Both the position numbers and the translations under genes were made by a program. Of a DNA stretch of 64,000 bases, positions 46,715-57,514 are shown piece by piece (within the stretch, counting starts at the first letter, position 1; every line of letters starts with the position of its first letter). The DNA is taken from contig CM057472.1 in assembly GCA_030035585.1 (NCBI GenBank), positions 87,355,601 through 87,419,600 on the forward strand. Direction: 5' to 3'. The DNA comes from Dugong dugon (Eukaryota; Chordata; Mammalia; Sirenia; Dugongidae). A model generated the notes under the pieces. The model ran no database searches and had not been told where the DNA came from. It saw nothing but the letters and a program-made list of their open reading frames with translations.

Positions 46715-46890
46715 AATTCCCACTCAGATCACATCCCTGGCCATGCCATCTGTGTGACCTGGGCAAAAATTGATAAGCACATTACTTAACTTCTCTGAGC
46801 CTCAGTAGCTTAATTTGAAACATTAAAAAAAATGAGATTATGGTGCCTAACCTCTGTAGAAATCAGGTCCTGTGTGATACCTAATAGGTG
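46715..46890 (-). repeat. MIR SINE
   Basis: 'catctgtgtgacctgggcaa', 'ttaacttctctgagcctcag' and 'gtgtgatacctaataggtgc'. Confidence 0.8.
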
Positions 46891-47029
46891 CGGCATCACG
46901 TGCAATGACATGGCAAGCTTCTGTCCCTTTTCCAGTGGATGACAAATTCAATGGGGAACAGCAGTCAAGAGGTGGAACATCAGCAGCAGAAGTACAAAGG
47001 TAGAAATCATAAAGGTGTTTGGAAAAGTG

Positions 47030-47345
47030 CAAATGGCACAAACCTTTCGAAGCCAAGTTCACACAGTTTACACAATTTATGTTGAGAGCAAGAGCTGTAA
47101 GATGAGGATGGAATTGAAGGTGGCTTTCATATATTGAATGGCCTTTAATGTTCTTCTAAAAAGTTTGTCAACTGTAGGATCCTTTGATACTTTTTAGTGA
47201 GGAAATAACAGGACAGAAGCTGGATTTAAGGGAGAGTAATTTACCATCAGTATCTAGGACAGACTGGTACGGGGAGAAGGGCATTGGCAGGAGGAGAGAA
47301 GCTGTAAATAAAGAGGTAGGTTGGAATCGTCCAGTTGAAGTTAAA
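47030..47345 (+). repeat. Old dispersed repeat fragment, family not named
   Basis: 'tgaggaaataacaggacaga', 'gggagaagggcattggcagg' and 'tggaatcgtccagttgaag' match the 3' part of the family seen at 25200-25850. Confidence 0.35.
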
Positions 47346-47852
47346 TTAAAGCAGTGGCCCTGATAATGAAAGAAAAGGAAAACGAAACAAAACAATGAAC
47401 TGAGCAATATGTTCCTACCAGTTAGCTATTCTGGGTGAAAAAAACCTTTAATGAAACATAACCCTACAATTCTCCTCTAAGGCCTTTCTTAACAATCACG
47501 TCTTTGAGAATTTGCCCAAGGAAAACATGTTTGGGAAAATAGCACAATATGCTTACAGGGTAGCAAAAATATCACAAATAAATTCAAATAAACAAACATG
47601 CAAGTAGCAAAATTGAGAGAGCGAGAGAGAGACAATGAGAGGGAGAGAGACTGTAAAACAATGGGCATACTGAGAAGGGAAAAGAAGTTAACGGGGTGTG
47701 TTTGGTTCAGTGATTAGGCTGTTCTTTGTGCATCTGGCCTTGTATGGAGTGATATCTAATAGTGGAGCTAACAGATTCAAGTGCTCTTACTTTTTATTTC
47801 AAAGGTCAAGTGAAGTGCCTTGAAAGGTTTCCTGTTTAACCCAACTAACTAT
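47346..47852. other. Unassigned DNA with a (GA)n tract
   Basis: A GA-rich tract lies near 47613-47651. Otherwise unrecognised. Confidence 0.4.
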
Positions 47853-48080
47853 ATTTATCTCTATAACAAGTTGCTATGGAGTCGTTTTTAACTCATGGTG
47901 ACCCCATATGTATCCGAGTAGAACTGTGCTCCAGAGGGTTTTCAATAGCTGATTTTTAAGAAGTATATTACCGGGTCTTTCTTCTGAGGTGCCTGTGGGT
48001 GAGCTCAAACCTCCAACCTTTCAATTAACAGAGAGCATGTTCACCGAATGCACTACCTGGGAACTCCATTTCTATCTATA
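47853..48080 (-). mobile_element. AfroSINE with target duplication
   Basis: SINE body 47866-48067, antisense: 'actcatggtgaccccatatg', 'tctgaggtgcctgtgggtga', 'aacctccaacctttcaatta'. Flanks 'atttatctctata' (47853-47865) and 'atttctatctata' (48068-48080) match at 11 of 13. Confidence 0.9.
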
Positions 48081-49317
48081 GGCATCTCTAAAAAATATAA
48101 TTTGCTTTACAAAATGGAAATTGTTGCTACTAATGCTAGGAATGTAGAAATTTATTTTCTTTCTAATGTTTCTAAGTTCAAAACCATGTTGCTTTGGTCT
48201 CTAGAAGCATACCTTTGTCACTCTGAAGCGTTTCTTTGCCATTTGCTGAAAGGTCAACATCTGTGGAATGGAATACATATTGGAGGAATAAAATCATGTT
48301 GATACGTACTCATTGCCTCAAACATTTGTTTGGCATAAGCTTTTTCCCTTCACATCTTCTCATACTTAATGAAAAATAAACTTATGTATCTTCTATGTGA
48401 TCCTCCAATATTCGCTACACACCTCATAGCGCGTAATAAAGCCAATGTTCAGTGGATAAAGGAGCTGGGAAGGTTTTCTGCAGGTGCATTTTCATCAGTA
48501 GATGATTTATTTAGCAGCATCTCAAATTCTGCTGTGGACTCATTAATTCTAGCAGTGGGATTGATTTGAGATCCCAGCAGAGGATTTAAGCATGGGGTTT
48601 TTACTGTACCTCATGCAGCGTTTCGTTGTCAACACCATTTAAGCAAAAGACTGGGCAATCCATAAAACATTTCTGTTTGGCCTTGGGATGCATTTTTGTA
48701 CTTACAATTCAATATTCGTAGCTAAATGAATAATATATTGACAGCTGGTGTTCTATAAAATTTAGGAGAGTTTGAATGTGATATGGATGTTTCTGGCATT
48801 CACTCAGCGACTACCTCATCCTTCAAACAGAAGCTCAATACTGTCACCAGGGAGATATATCTAAGTGGCAAGGCTTGAGAGATGCCATAATTTTCCATAC
48901 TTGTATTCTGCTTCATTCCTCTCTACTGATCTCAGAGAGGAACTGAGTTATTTCTTAAGTGAATGCAAACTTAAACTTGAGTAGAGTTAAGCTAGCCCTA
49001 GATCATTTTGTGGTATTTCCCTCCACAGTACAGTGTACACCTTCTCCTCTCTTATTGACTGTCCCTTTATCTGACATTTCTCATTTACAACAATAGTAAA
49101 AAATCTACTATCTGACTAATTTGGACATTAACGAAATACATCTGGCAGTAACCAACGCTTAGACAAGAGTAGCTAGGCCGTGATTCTCAGGGTTTGGCAG
49201 TTATGTAATGATGTAGTCATCCTCCATTTTCACATAATGCCAATTTCACGTAATGACTTGGTCTTTGGAACTTAACCATGCTGATAAGTGAGGAGAGGGT
49301 AGTGCTTAAGGGTACTG
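48081..49317. other. Unassigned DNA
   Basis: No repeat recognised over 1.2 kb. Frames at 48048-48302 and 48369-48569 are short and unfamiliar. Confidence 0.4.
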
Positions 49318-49497
49318 TTGGTGCCCTAAACCCCACCTTGCCGTCATGTCGATTCTGACTTATACCAACCCTATAGGACAGAATAGAACTGCCCCATAGG
49401 GTTTCAATGGAGCGCCTGGTGGATTCGAACTGCTGACTTTTTGGGTAGCAGCCGTAGCTCTTAACCACTACACTACCAGCGTTTCCATTGGTGCCCT
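49318..49497 (-). mobile_element. AfroSINE with perfect target duplication
   Basis: SINE body 49328-49487, antisense: 'accaaccctataggacagaa', 'ctgccccatagggtttcaat', 'ggattcgaactgctgac', 'ctcttaaccactacactacc'. An exact 10-bp duplication, 'ttggtgccct', lies at 49318-49327 and 49488-49497. Confidence 0.95.
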
Positions 49498-49964
49498 GCC
49501 CACCCATAATACCCTCAGCCTATCTTGAGGTCTCCTGTGGACAGTTTCCAAACCAATGGCTACCTATGGCTTTCTACCTTTTGACATTCTCCTGTTGGGA
49601 GAACCTGCCTGGTCACACTCAAGACAGGCCTAAAGTTCCAGGAAACTGGACCAAATTGGAGGATAAGTGAGGCTGGAATTGGTAGATAAAAACGTCGGCT
49701 ATTTTGCTCCTCAGTTAGATGATTCTAAGGTGTGTTCAACACAGTCTCACAGAGGGTCCATGGTGGTACCAGATTCCAGTCACCCACACCAATAATCTGA
49801 CCATTAACCTGGTTTCCTTCTTTTTCTGCCTCACTTCTAATTTCCTCACCCTGCTTCCTGGGATCACCACCCCATTACCCAACAAACTACCAGCACCCAA
49901 AACCTTATCTCAGGGTCTGCTTTTAGGGGGGCCCCAGGCAAAGACAGGTATAGATTTAAGAAAC
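49498..49964. other. Unassigned DNA
   Basis: Nothing recognised. The 109-codon frame at 49719-50048 runs into the next MIR and is not coding. Confidence 0.4.
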
Positions 49965-50160
49965 AAGTGGAAGATTCTGGCTCTGTTACTTTTAGTTTTT
50001 AAATTTAAGGAAATGATTAAACACCTCAGTGTTTTAATGTCCTCATAGTGATAATAGCTATATAATATTTTTGTGAAGCTTTACTGAAATAATACAGGTG
50101 AAGTGCTTAATAAATGTAAGCTTTCAATACCTGTTAACTTTTTTATTGTTATTATTAAAG
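49965..50160 (-). repeat. MIR SINE
   Basis: 'ctcagtgttttaatgtcctc', 'gtgaagtgcttaataaatg' and 'ttattgttattattaaag' follow antisense MIR order. Confidence 0.7.
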
Positions 50161-50764
50161 TCTGTCTGCTTCAAATCTTCTCTAAATTGATGGCATGAAC
50201 AACTGTAGAGAGCTACAAGATTTTAACATTTTGGAAGCTGTCTTACAGCCATTTAAATTCTTTGAGCTTAAGTTTTCTAAGTTCCTCCTGGCCTAAAAGT
50301 TGTAGCCCTATGTCAGAGAAGATGGCATGTAGCAGTTAAGAAAGGACTAAGTTGCAGAGAAAACCAACACCCTATGCCTCAGGGGACGGTCTTACAAGGA
50401 CTCTGAGTTGAGCATCATGAAATGGAAGTGAAACAGTTTAACATTAAAATACATGCCCCTGGCACATTAAAGTGATCAGTAAATGGTGTTTTAGAGTTTT
50501 GCTAACATTTTAAAAAACTCAGTCAGCAGTGTCTCTACTTATGTGTAATATGGTATGTTGAGAAGGGATATACTTATAAGCATTTGTTGAGTACATTTGT
50601 TGAGACATTCTGTTTGTAATACCTAGTACTTAAGACAAATTCTACTAGGTCTCTAATCTTCAAGTCTGGTGGATCAAATACACATGTAACAGATACATTG
50701 CAGCATGAATAGCTGTTGGTACACCAAGAAAAGTAAAGGGTTCACTTAGGATAAGGAAGAAGGA
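50161..50764. other. Unassigned DNA
   Basis: A short MIR-like end ('gcccctggcacattaaagtg') occurs near 50455. The rest is unrecognised. Confidence 0.4.
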
Positions 50765-50968
50765 GAGTTCCTGGGTGGTACAAATTGTTAATGTGCTTGG
50801 CTGCTAACTGAAAGGTTGGAGGTTTGAGTCTACCCAGAGGTGCCTTGGAAGAAAAGCTTGGAGATCTACTTCCAAAAAATCAGCCATTGGAAACCCTATG
50901 GAGCACAGTTCTATTCTGACACACACGGGTCACCATGAGTTGGAGTTGACTTGAAGACAACTGGTTAA
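50765..50968 (+). mobile_element. AfroSINE
   Basis: Sense copy of the form with 'cacccagaggtgcc'-type middle: 'gttcctgggtggtacaaatt', 'gctgctaactgaaaggttgg', 'gaaaccctatggagcacagt', 'accatgagttggagttgact'. Purine-rich GAAG repeats surround both ends, which blurs any target duplication. Confidence 0.9.
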
Positions 50969-51004
50969 GAAAAGAAAGAAAGAAGGAAGCAAATTTTTAA
51001 ATAC

Positions 51005-51125
51005 TTTAATCTGCACTGGAGATAGCTTTACAAATGAGGTCTGAGGCTCAAAGAATGCATGAAGTTTAAGGAAGGCATACAGCTGGTACAACTGCTAAGT
51101 GGGGAGCCAGCATTTGAACCAAAGT
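51005..51125 (+). repeat. MIR SINE fragment
   Basis: 'acaaatgaggtctgaggctc', 'gtggggagccagcatttgaa'. Confidence 0.6.
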
Positions 51126-51584
51126 TTTCTTTCTCCAAGGCTCTTTCAATCATAGTAGGCTGTAGTGATGACAGGTAGAAAGGCTCAGTGAGCCTTACTC
51201 TTATTCTAGTCCCTGACAGCAAGAAATCTGAGTGGTTCTCCCTGCATGTTGTCATGGTGCTCCAGAGCATGTGGTGCCTAGAAATTTCTTTTTGTTACTT
51301 GCACAGAAAGTAATATGAAACTGGGGTAATTTATATACACACAACTTCAGTGTAAAGAAGAAAAGGAGAGAGACATTTGTCTCACCTGCTTTTTAAAAGA
51401 ATAAAAGGAAAACATTTTCTTAAGCAAGATCAAGGGAATAAGATGAGGGAATTTTGATCAGAAATAACATACACAGGGTTTTGCCTTTTACCCTCTAATT
51501 GATTCACAACTTGAAAGAAATCATCAAAAACATTTTTTTAAAAATTTAAATATTCTCCACGGTAAGGCAGAATTATTCAACTCT
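51126..51584. other. Unassigned DNA
   Basis: Nothing recognised. Confidence 0.4.
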
Positions 51585-51788
51585 TGTGATTTATTGAAAA
51601 GAACCCTGGTGGCACAGTGGTTAAGTGCTCCACTGCTAACTGAAAGGTCAGCGATTCGAACCCACCAGCTGCTCTCTGGAAGAATGATGTGGCAGTCTTG
51701 GATGATATACAGCCTTGGAAACCCTATGGGAAATTCAACTTTATCTTGCAGGGTCGCTATGAATTTGAATCGACTCCACAGGAGTGGG

Positions 51789-51836
<48 letters not shown>

Positions 51837-51841
51837 TTTAT
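51585..51841 (+). mobile_element. AfroSINE, first of a tandem pair
   Basis: Sense copy with head 'accctggtggcacagtggtt', B-box-like 'gcgattcgaaccc', and 3' end 'gtcgctatgaatttgaatcg', then a run of about 18 T and a (TG)n tract. Target copies 'tgtgatttat' lie at 51585-51594 and 51832-51841. Confidence 0.93.
51789..51835. repeat. Poly-T followed by (TG)n
   Basis: About 18 T followed by about 14 GT units form the tail of the first tandem SINE. Probably polymorphic in length. Confidence 0.95.
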
Positions 51842-52054
51842 CTGGGTCTCTGGATGGTGGAAACGGTTAAGTGCTAGACTACTAACTGAAAGATTGATGG
51901 TTCAAACCCACCCAGAGTGCCTCAGAAGAAAGTCCTGGCAATCTGCTTCCAAAAGATCACAGCCATGAAAACCCTATGGAGCAATTCCACTCTGCGCGCA
52001 TGGGGTCGCCATGACTCAGAATTGTTGTTCGTTTGTTTTGTTTTGTGATGTATC
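51832..52054 (+). mobile_element. AfroSINE, second of a tandem pair
   Basis: A second sense SINE starts immediately after the shared target copy: 'gggtctctggatggtggaaa', 'ctactaactgaaagattgat', 'gaaaaccctatggagcaatt', 'gtcgccatgactcagaattg'. It ends at another target copy, 'tgtgatgtatc' (52044-52054), which differs at one base from 51832-51842. Confidence 0.93.
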
Positions 52055-52375
52055 AGATTATTTGGATACAGAACTAAGGAGATTTTCTTTTAAAAAGTCA
52101 AGACCATGAGGTTTTAAAGCAGGTTTTGGGGAGTCAGATAATTGGTGCACGTAGTGGTGTAAAGAATCACTAGCATCTGGTGTCTTAAGTGTTACTTAGC
52201 ATCCTACCAAGAATGAGCAATGATCTTTGCCCTTAGAAGACCAAATAAGAGATACATAATAATAATAATAAAATAAAAACAAAATACAATCAATTAGTAT
52301 ACAATAATCATAGAATTTTATGATTTTAGATAAGGAAAGGGGTAGAGTTAATCAGGGAGGAAGTAAAGACAAGAA
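52055..52375. other. Unassigned DNA with (AAT)n
   Basis: A short AAT repeat near 52257-52272. Nothing else recognised. Confidence 0.4.
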
Positions 52376-53075
52376 ACTAACATTTATTAACTTTCACTTT
52401 GTTCCTATGTGTCATGGATTGAATTATGTCCCCCCAAAAATGTGTGTATCAATTTGAATGGGCCATAATTCCCAGTATTGTGTGGTTGTCCTCCATTTCG
52501 TGATAGTAATTTTATGTTAAAGAAGATTAGGGTGGCAGTGTAACACCATTACTAAAGAAACGTCCCTGATCCAGTGTAAAGTTCCCTGGGGTGTGGCATG
52601 CACCACCTTTTATCTCACAAGAGATAAAAGGAAAAAGAAGCAAGCAGAGAGTGGGGGATGTCATACCACCAAGAAAGCAGTGCTGGGAGCAGAGCATGTC
52701 CTTTGGACCTGAGGTTCCTGCGCTGAGATGCTCCCAGACCAAGGGAAGACTAATGACAGGGACCTTCCTCCAGAGTCAACAGAGAGAGAAAACATTCCCC
52801 TGGAGCTGATGCTCTGAATTCGGACTTCTAGCCTACTGGCCTGTGGAGAATAAACTTCTCTTTCTTAAAGCCATTCACATGTGTGTGTTTCTGTGATAGC
52901 AGCACTAGATGACTAAGACAGCATGTGATCTCATTTGATCCCCGAAGGCTTCTGTGTTGTGTTTACTAATGGTCCTATTTCACAGATGGGGACCCAGTGG
53001 ATCAGATATTTACTGTTAAGGGCTTTACTCAAAATAGCAGAAGTGGATTTAGAACCCAGGTCAGTATTAGACTCA
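52376..53075 (+). repeat. MIR SINE split by an LTR
   Basis: The MIR begins 'aagaaactaacatttattaa' before the LTR and resumes at 52920 with 'catgtgatctcatttgatcc', then 'ctatttcacagatgggga' and 'gatttagaacccaggtcag'. Confidence 0.8.
52412..52919 (+). mobile_element. MaLR-derived solitary LTR, afrotherian-type subfamily
   Basis: Starts 'tgtcatggattgaattatgt' and ends 'gcactagatgactaagaca', so it begins TGT and ends ACA as retroviral LTRs do. Distinctive middle 'cataccaccaagaaagcag' and 'cggacttctagcctactgg' as in 20632-21128. It lies within a MIR; five flanking bases on each side ('ctatg', 'gcatg') agree at three positions. Confidence 0.88.
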
Positions 53076-53936
53076 GAAAACTGTCTTCCCTTATAGACCA
53101 TGTTATGTTGGTGAAAACATCCCAGAGGAGCTGGAGTTGAGTTACAGTCCAAAGGAGGAGAGACAATATTACAAATAGGTGATGGGAGGTTGTCCCAGGA
53201 ATACTGACATTCACAGACAAATTTTTGGGAGCAGAAGAGGAAGATTTTGATGCTAGAATTCAAGTAAACCATTTAGCTACAAGGGAGAATGTGAGATTGG
53301 GGACTTGATTAAAATGGGAGAAGTAGGGCCCTGTGGTGATGGTTGATTGAGGCGTTTACAGTTAGCATTTGGTTCAGGCCAAATTCGCTAATGTAGTTGG
53401 ACTCCTGTTTTTCTGAGCCAGGTGCTACAGAACAAAAGTGAGTAAGACAAGCCTCCAGCCTCAAGGAGATTACAGTTTAATGCCTTAGATTTTAGACTCA
53501 GGTCCTATTGAAACATGGTCAGAGTTTTAGTGTTTGATCTAGAAAGTTCTTGAAGGAAGAGACTTAATAATGGCATGGTTGAAGTAGTGGACATGGAAGT
53601 GGAGTCTGACTGCAGTGGATAAAATATTCCAATATCACTGGATGATATAATTCTGCAGAAAGAATGCTATCACCATTTGTAAAATGTGACTGAGAAGTCG
53701 TGTCTGGACTTAGTAACTTAGGTATGATGCAAGGGCCAAGACAAGAGGCATAGAACATATGCCATTAATTCTTAAACTTGAGCCATATCTTCTTAGCAAT
53801 TAAGAGAATGGAGGGGTATTTATGATATATTCCTTCAAGGAATTCAATTCTTATCCTTCCTTGTTAAATAAGGTAGAAACCAGTCTAAGGAGGGTTCACG
53901 GAATCTATTAAAACTTCAACGTGCCTTCCTTATGTT
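53076..53936. other. Mostly unassigned DNA
   Basis: Around 53410-53480 ('aaaagtgagtaagacaagcc', 'ctcaaggagattacagttta') a piece of the old unnamed repeat family is visible. The rest is unrecognised. Confidence 0.4.
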
Positions 53937-54152
53937 AGTCCCTGGGTGGTACAAATGGTTAATGTACTAGGCCACTAACCAAAAGGTTGGAGGTTCAAGT
54001 CCACCCAGAGGCACCTTGGAAGAAAGGCCTGGTGATCTGCTTCTAAAAACCCAGCCATTGAAAACCCTATGGAGCACAGCTCTACTCTGACACACATGGG
54101 GTCACCATGAGTCGGCGTCAACTCCACAGCAACGATTTTAGGTTTTTTTTTT
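53937..54152 (+). mobile_element. AfroSINE
   Basis: Sense copy: 'gtccctgggtggtacaaatg', 'ccactaaccaaaaggttgga', 'gaaaaccctatggagcacag', 'gtcaccatgagtcggcgtca'. The T-rich tail ends in 10 T. No clear target duplication. Confidence 0.92.
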
Positions 54153-54329
54153 TCCTATTTACTCAGCAGAGTTCTTGGAGTTGCTGGGTTATACAAATAA
54201 GATACCAACTCACCCTGTAGGGACAAAATCTAGGTGGTGGGTAGGTGGGTGGGGGATAGTCCACAGGCAATTTCAGTGTTTACAATATTTGACATAAAAT
54301 AATTATAACTCAATTGTTTCTCCCCTCCT

Positions 54330-54540
54330 TTGTGATCTCATGATTGATTCCCTTTGTACATCTCTATTCTAGTGGGTTTCACTTTGTACTGAAATAGTGG
54401 GGTCACTTTTCTGTATCTGCCAATAGACTGTATGTTCCTTGAGGTCAGCAACCGTGTCTTGTCAAACTTCCTGGCACTTAACACAGAGCGTAGCTTGTAG
54501 TTTGAAGTCAATAAATATTTAAATGAAGGAATTCATGAAA
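54330..54540 (+). repeat. L2 LINE 3' end
   Basis: 'gactgtatgttccttgaggt', 'gtgtcttgtcaaacttcctg' and 'gtcaataaatatttaaatga' match the L2 3' terminus. Confidence 0.8.
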
Positions 54541-55719
54541 GAATAAAGCTTAAATAAAACATTTTATAATTGTTATTATAGTTTATTGAACAGGTACAAA
54601 TATAAGCCAAGGTAAACCGATATCATCCAAGATAATGAGGTAATTTGGCAAGTCTCTATATATTTTCTATAAGAGAATATGTTGAAAAGATAGCACAGAT
54701 GCCCTTACTTAACTCTACAGCTGAAGAGCCTTCGGTCATTTGACAGACATTTTTTGAGCGTGTTAAATCTTGGACATTGTCTTCAACTTTTTTTAAACAT
54801 CTCTTGTTGATATGGAAATGGATTTATTGAAACATACTGAAGCCTATGGGATATGGTAGTGTGGTCACGTTAAGCTATCAAGAGAAAGGTCACTGTTACT
54901 TGAGTTAACTTTAGTTGAGTCTATATGGCCTTGTAAATCAAATGTTATCTGAGAGCAGAACACAGGAGGGCGCCAGAGAACCAGAAAAATAATGCAGAAC
55001 TGCTGGCTCTGGCATAGAGGACTTGCTAAATTTATCCACCTTCATCCTCAGTCTATTTCTATGAAATCCTATTCTTTAAATGCCATGAGGTATTTTTAAA
55101 CATTAAAGAGAGCTTTCCAAACTTTCATTAGAGTAAAGAACCTGTCCATTTCCCCAGCCATGCATCAAGCACATGCATATGCATATGCATGGCCAGGAAG
55201 GAGGCCTGCATTATGAAAGCCCTGGAGTGACCTTGTACACAGGATGCTCTAAGGGGGCCTGTCAGAGCACTGTTTCTGGAGAGGAAGCTTCCTGGGCAGA
55301 TTCACACCACTTCAGCAACACCTGTCCCACTGATGCCTCTACTCCAGACGCTTCAGCAGGCAGCAAGTCTTCCTGGTGGTGGAGACCCAAGAGTGCTGTT
55401 TAAGAAAAGAAAGACCATGGGCTTAAATGTTGACTCACTACCTTGGGCTTCCCTGTGCCTCAGCAGATGGCTCCCAGGCACTTGGGAGAGGTGAGTCACA
55501 CTGTAGCTTTGAGGCAACAGTACCTTAACAGTTTCTGGCACTGAATTTGAATAACACCAAACATGGCTTCCATGACATCATGAGACACAGTTTCCGATGT
55601 CAGTGGAAGGTCATGGCAGTTTGTAGGTGGCAGAGATAAATGAAAACTCAATTTTTTGACTCAAAGTTGTGGCTACGTGTATATGGATATTTACAGCCCT
55701 CCTCTGCGCCACCCAACTC
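54541..55719. other. Unassigned DNA with a POU-type palindrome
   Basis: No repeat recognised. Contains the MORE-type motif at 55173-55190. Confidence 0.4.
55173..55190. promoter_or_regulatory. Overlapping double MORE (POU dimer) motif
   Basis: The perfectly palindromic 18-mer 'atgcatatgcatatgcat' contains the 12-bp MORE consensus ATGCATATGCAT twice (55173-55184 and 55179-55190). MORE sites bind Oct1/Oct4 POU-factor dimers. Motif evidence only. Confidence 0.5.
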
Positions 55720-56435
55720 TGGAATTCCAGGCCCACATTTCTGATTTATCTGCTAGTCATCAACATCTCACACTCCAAATGTCCAAAAAAGGGTTCATCT
55801 GTGTTGCTTCCAAGCCCAGTGCTCCCTTCTCCTTGTTTCGTCTAAAACAAGTGGCAAGACCAAATTATCCATGCTGGAAATCCAGAAATTATCTCTGTAC
55901 TCCTCATCCCGTCATCCAACTGATCACCTAGCTATCTCTTGTATTTATAGCTTTCATTCATTTCTCTATTGATTATTTTAAAAAAAACCTTGAAAAACCC
56001 TTGCCGTTGAGTCGATTCCGATTCATAGTGCCCCTATAGGACAGAGTAGAACTGCCCCATAGGGTTTCCAAGGAGTGGCCGGTGGATTCAAACAGCCAAC
56101 CTTTTGGTTAGCAGCCAAGCTCTTAACCACTAAATTTAGAGTTTATTTACCTCTTTCCTAAGTAAGTTCAATGGCTTCTTTTCAGTGTATCTGCTGTGGC
56201 CTTAATCTAATTACCTCATACCCTTTTTTATATAACTCTACAAAGGCTTCCCATTGCTTACAGAATAATGTCCCATTCCTAAGCAGCACGATATACAGTC
56301 TATTTACTATCTTTCCTACCTTCTCTTCCCTTCACAACCCACATTTCCCCTACTCCCCTTGCAAACAAACACACACACCCTCTCATGATTTCCATCTTCT
56401 AGCCAGTGTTCACATTTTACCTTCACTGACCTCTA
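55720..56435 (+). repeat. L2 LINE, interrupted by a SINE
   Basis: Left part: 'ctccaaatgtccaaaaaagg', 'ctctgtactcctcatcccgt'. Right part: 'caaaggcttcccattgctta', 'cagaataatgtcccattcct'. These are successive parts of the L2 3' region. Confidence 0.75.
55995..56140 (-). mobile_element. AfroSINE
   Basis: Antisense copy: 'gccgttgagtcgattccgat', 'actgccccatagggtttcca', 'ccttttggttagcagccaag'. Inserted in the L2 above. Confidence 0.9.
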
Positions 56436-56860
56436 CTGGAGGTGGTATAGCACAGCAGTTAAGTACATGGCCTCTGTAACTAGACCAGGGGCTGGCAAAC
56501 TGCAACCTGCAGGCGAAATAAATCCCACCGCCTCTTTTGGTAAATAAACTTTTCGTGGAACATAGCCACACTCAGACGTTTAATGTATTGTCTCTGACTG
56601 CTTTCATGCTACATAGCATAATTAAATGGTTGCAGCAGAGACCATATAGCCTACCAAGACAAAATATTTACCATCTGATCCTTCACTGAAAAAGTTTGCC
56701 AACCCTTGAACTAGTCTGTCTGAGTTCAAATCCTGCCTCTGCAACATTGAAGCCGTGTGAATTTGGGCAAATTATTTAAATCCTCTCTGCCTTATTTTCC
56801 TCATCTGAAAAATGAGAATAACTTTTACCACATGGTATCTGCTAGGGCATACTACCTTAG
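56436..56860 (-). repeat. MIR SINE split by a hAT element
   Basis: The antisense MIR 3' end ('gtggtatagcacagcagtta', 'catggcctctgtaactagac') stops at 56485. The body resumes at 56709 ('ctgagttcaaatcctgcctc', 'ttattttcctcatctgaaaa'). Confidence 0.88.
56478..56716 (+). mobile_element. hAT-like MER repeat, copy 2, with 8-bp duplication
   Basis: Body 56486-56708 (223 bp). The ends 'caggggctggcaaact' and 'agtttgccaacccttg' are inverted repeats. Flanking 8-mers 'aactagac' and 'aactagtc' match at 7 of 8, the size expected for hAT transposons. The interior matches 4120-4342. Confidence 0.9.
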
Positions 56861-57070
56861 TACCCCCAGTTGGGATTATCTGCTTTAAACCCCTTTTAAT
56901 ATGTGTCCTCAGACTATTTGACTTGATTTCTACTAGAATTTACTTCACTTGGCACTTTTTTTAATATGCATATCCTTCTCTCCTATTGCATTATAAATTC
57001 TTTGAGCTCATACACTATTTTCAACATTATTGACATTCAGTATATTCAATATGTGTTTATTGTTAGAATG
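56861..57070 (+). repeat. L2-like 3' fragment
   Basis: 'aaattctttgagctcataca' and 'gacattcagtatattcaata' resemble a diverged L2 end. Confidence 0.4.
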
Positions 57071-57514
57071 TAATTATCACAAGTCTTTCAGGCTGTTTCA
57101 CCCCTCTAAATGAGGACATCATGAGATCTGAACGTTAAATATATTCATTAGAATGGGCATTAATATTGAACAGCTCTTAGGATGCATAACAATTTGCCTG
57201 TATCCCATTTCTCTTTGTATTAAAGATGTGTGTTTTTCAGGTCACACCATTTTGGGAATAAAAATAGGGTACCAATAATATTCCAAGAACTAGACTCTTC
57301 CTACGGCCCCCAGTGCAGACTCTCAGTTTCTCTGATGCCCCTGATATGTATTTGGGAAAATCCTCATGGGACCTTGCAGGCATCTCTAGAACTAGTCCTC
57401 TTATCTGCTCTGGTGATTTCTCTGGTTACTGGCAATGGCCAAAGGTGAACCCTTCTACCTGGGATTCAGGAAAGAAAGAAAACTGAGTTTATGGATTAAA
57501 CTATTATGGACGAA
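57071..57514. other. Unassigned DNA
   Basis: Nothing recognised. Confidence 0.4.

Noticed and set aside
51602..51680. tRNA-like A and B boxes
   Set aside because: They belong to the tRNA-derived heads of AfroSINEs, with no cloverleaf-complete tRNA gene seen.
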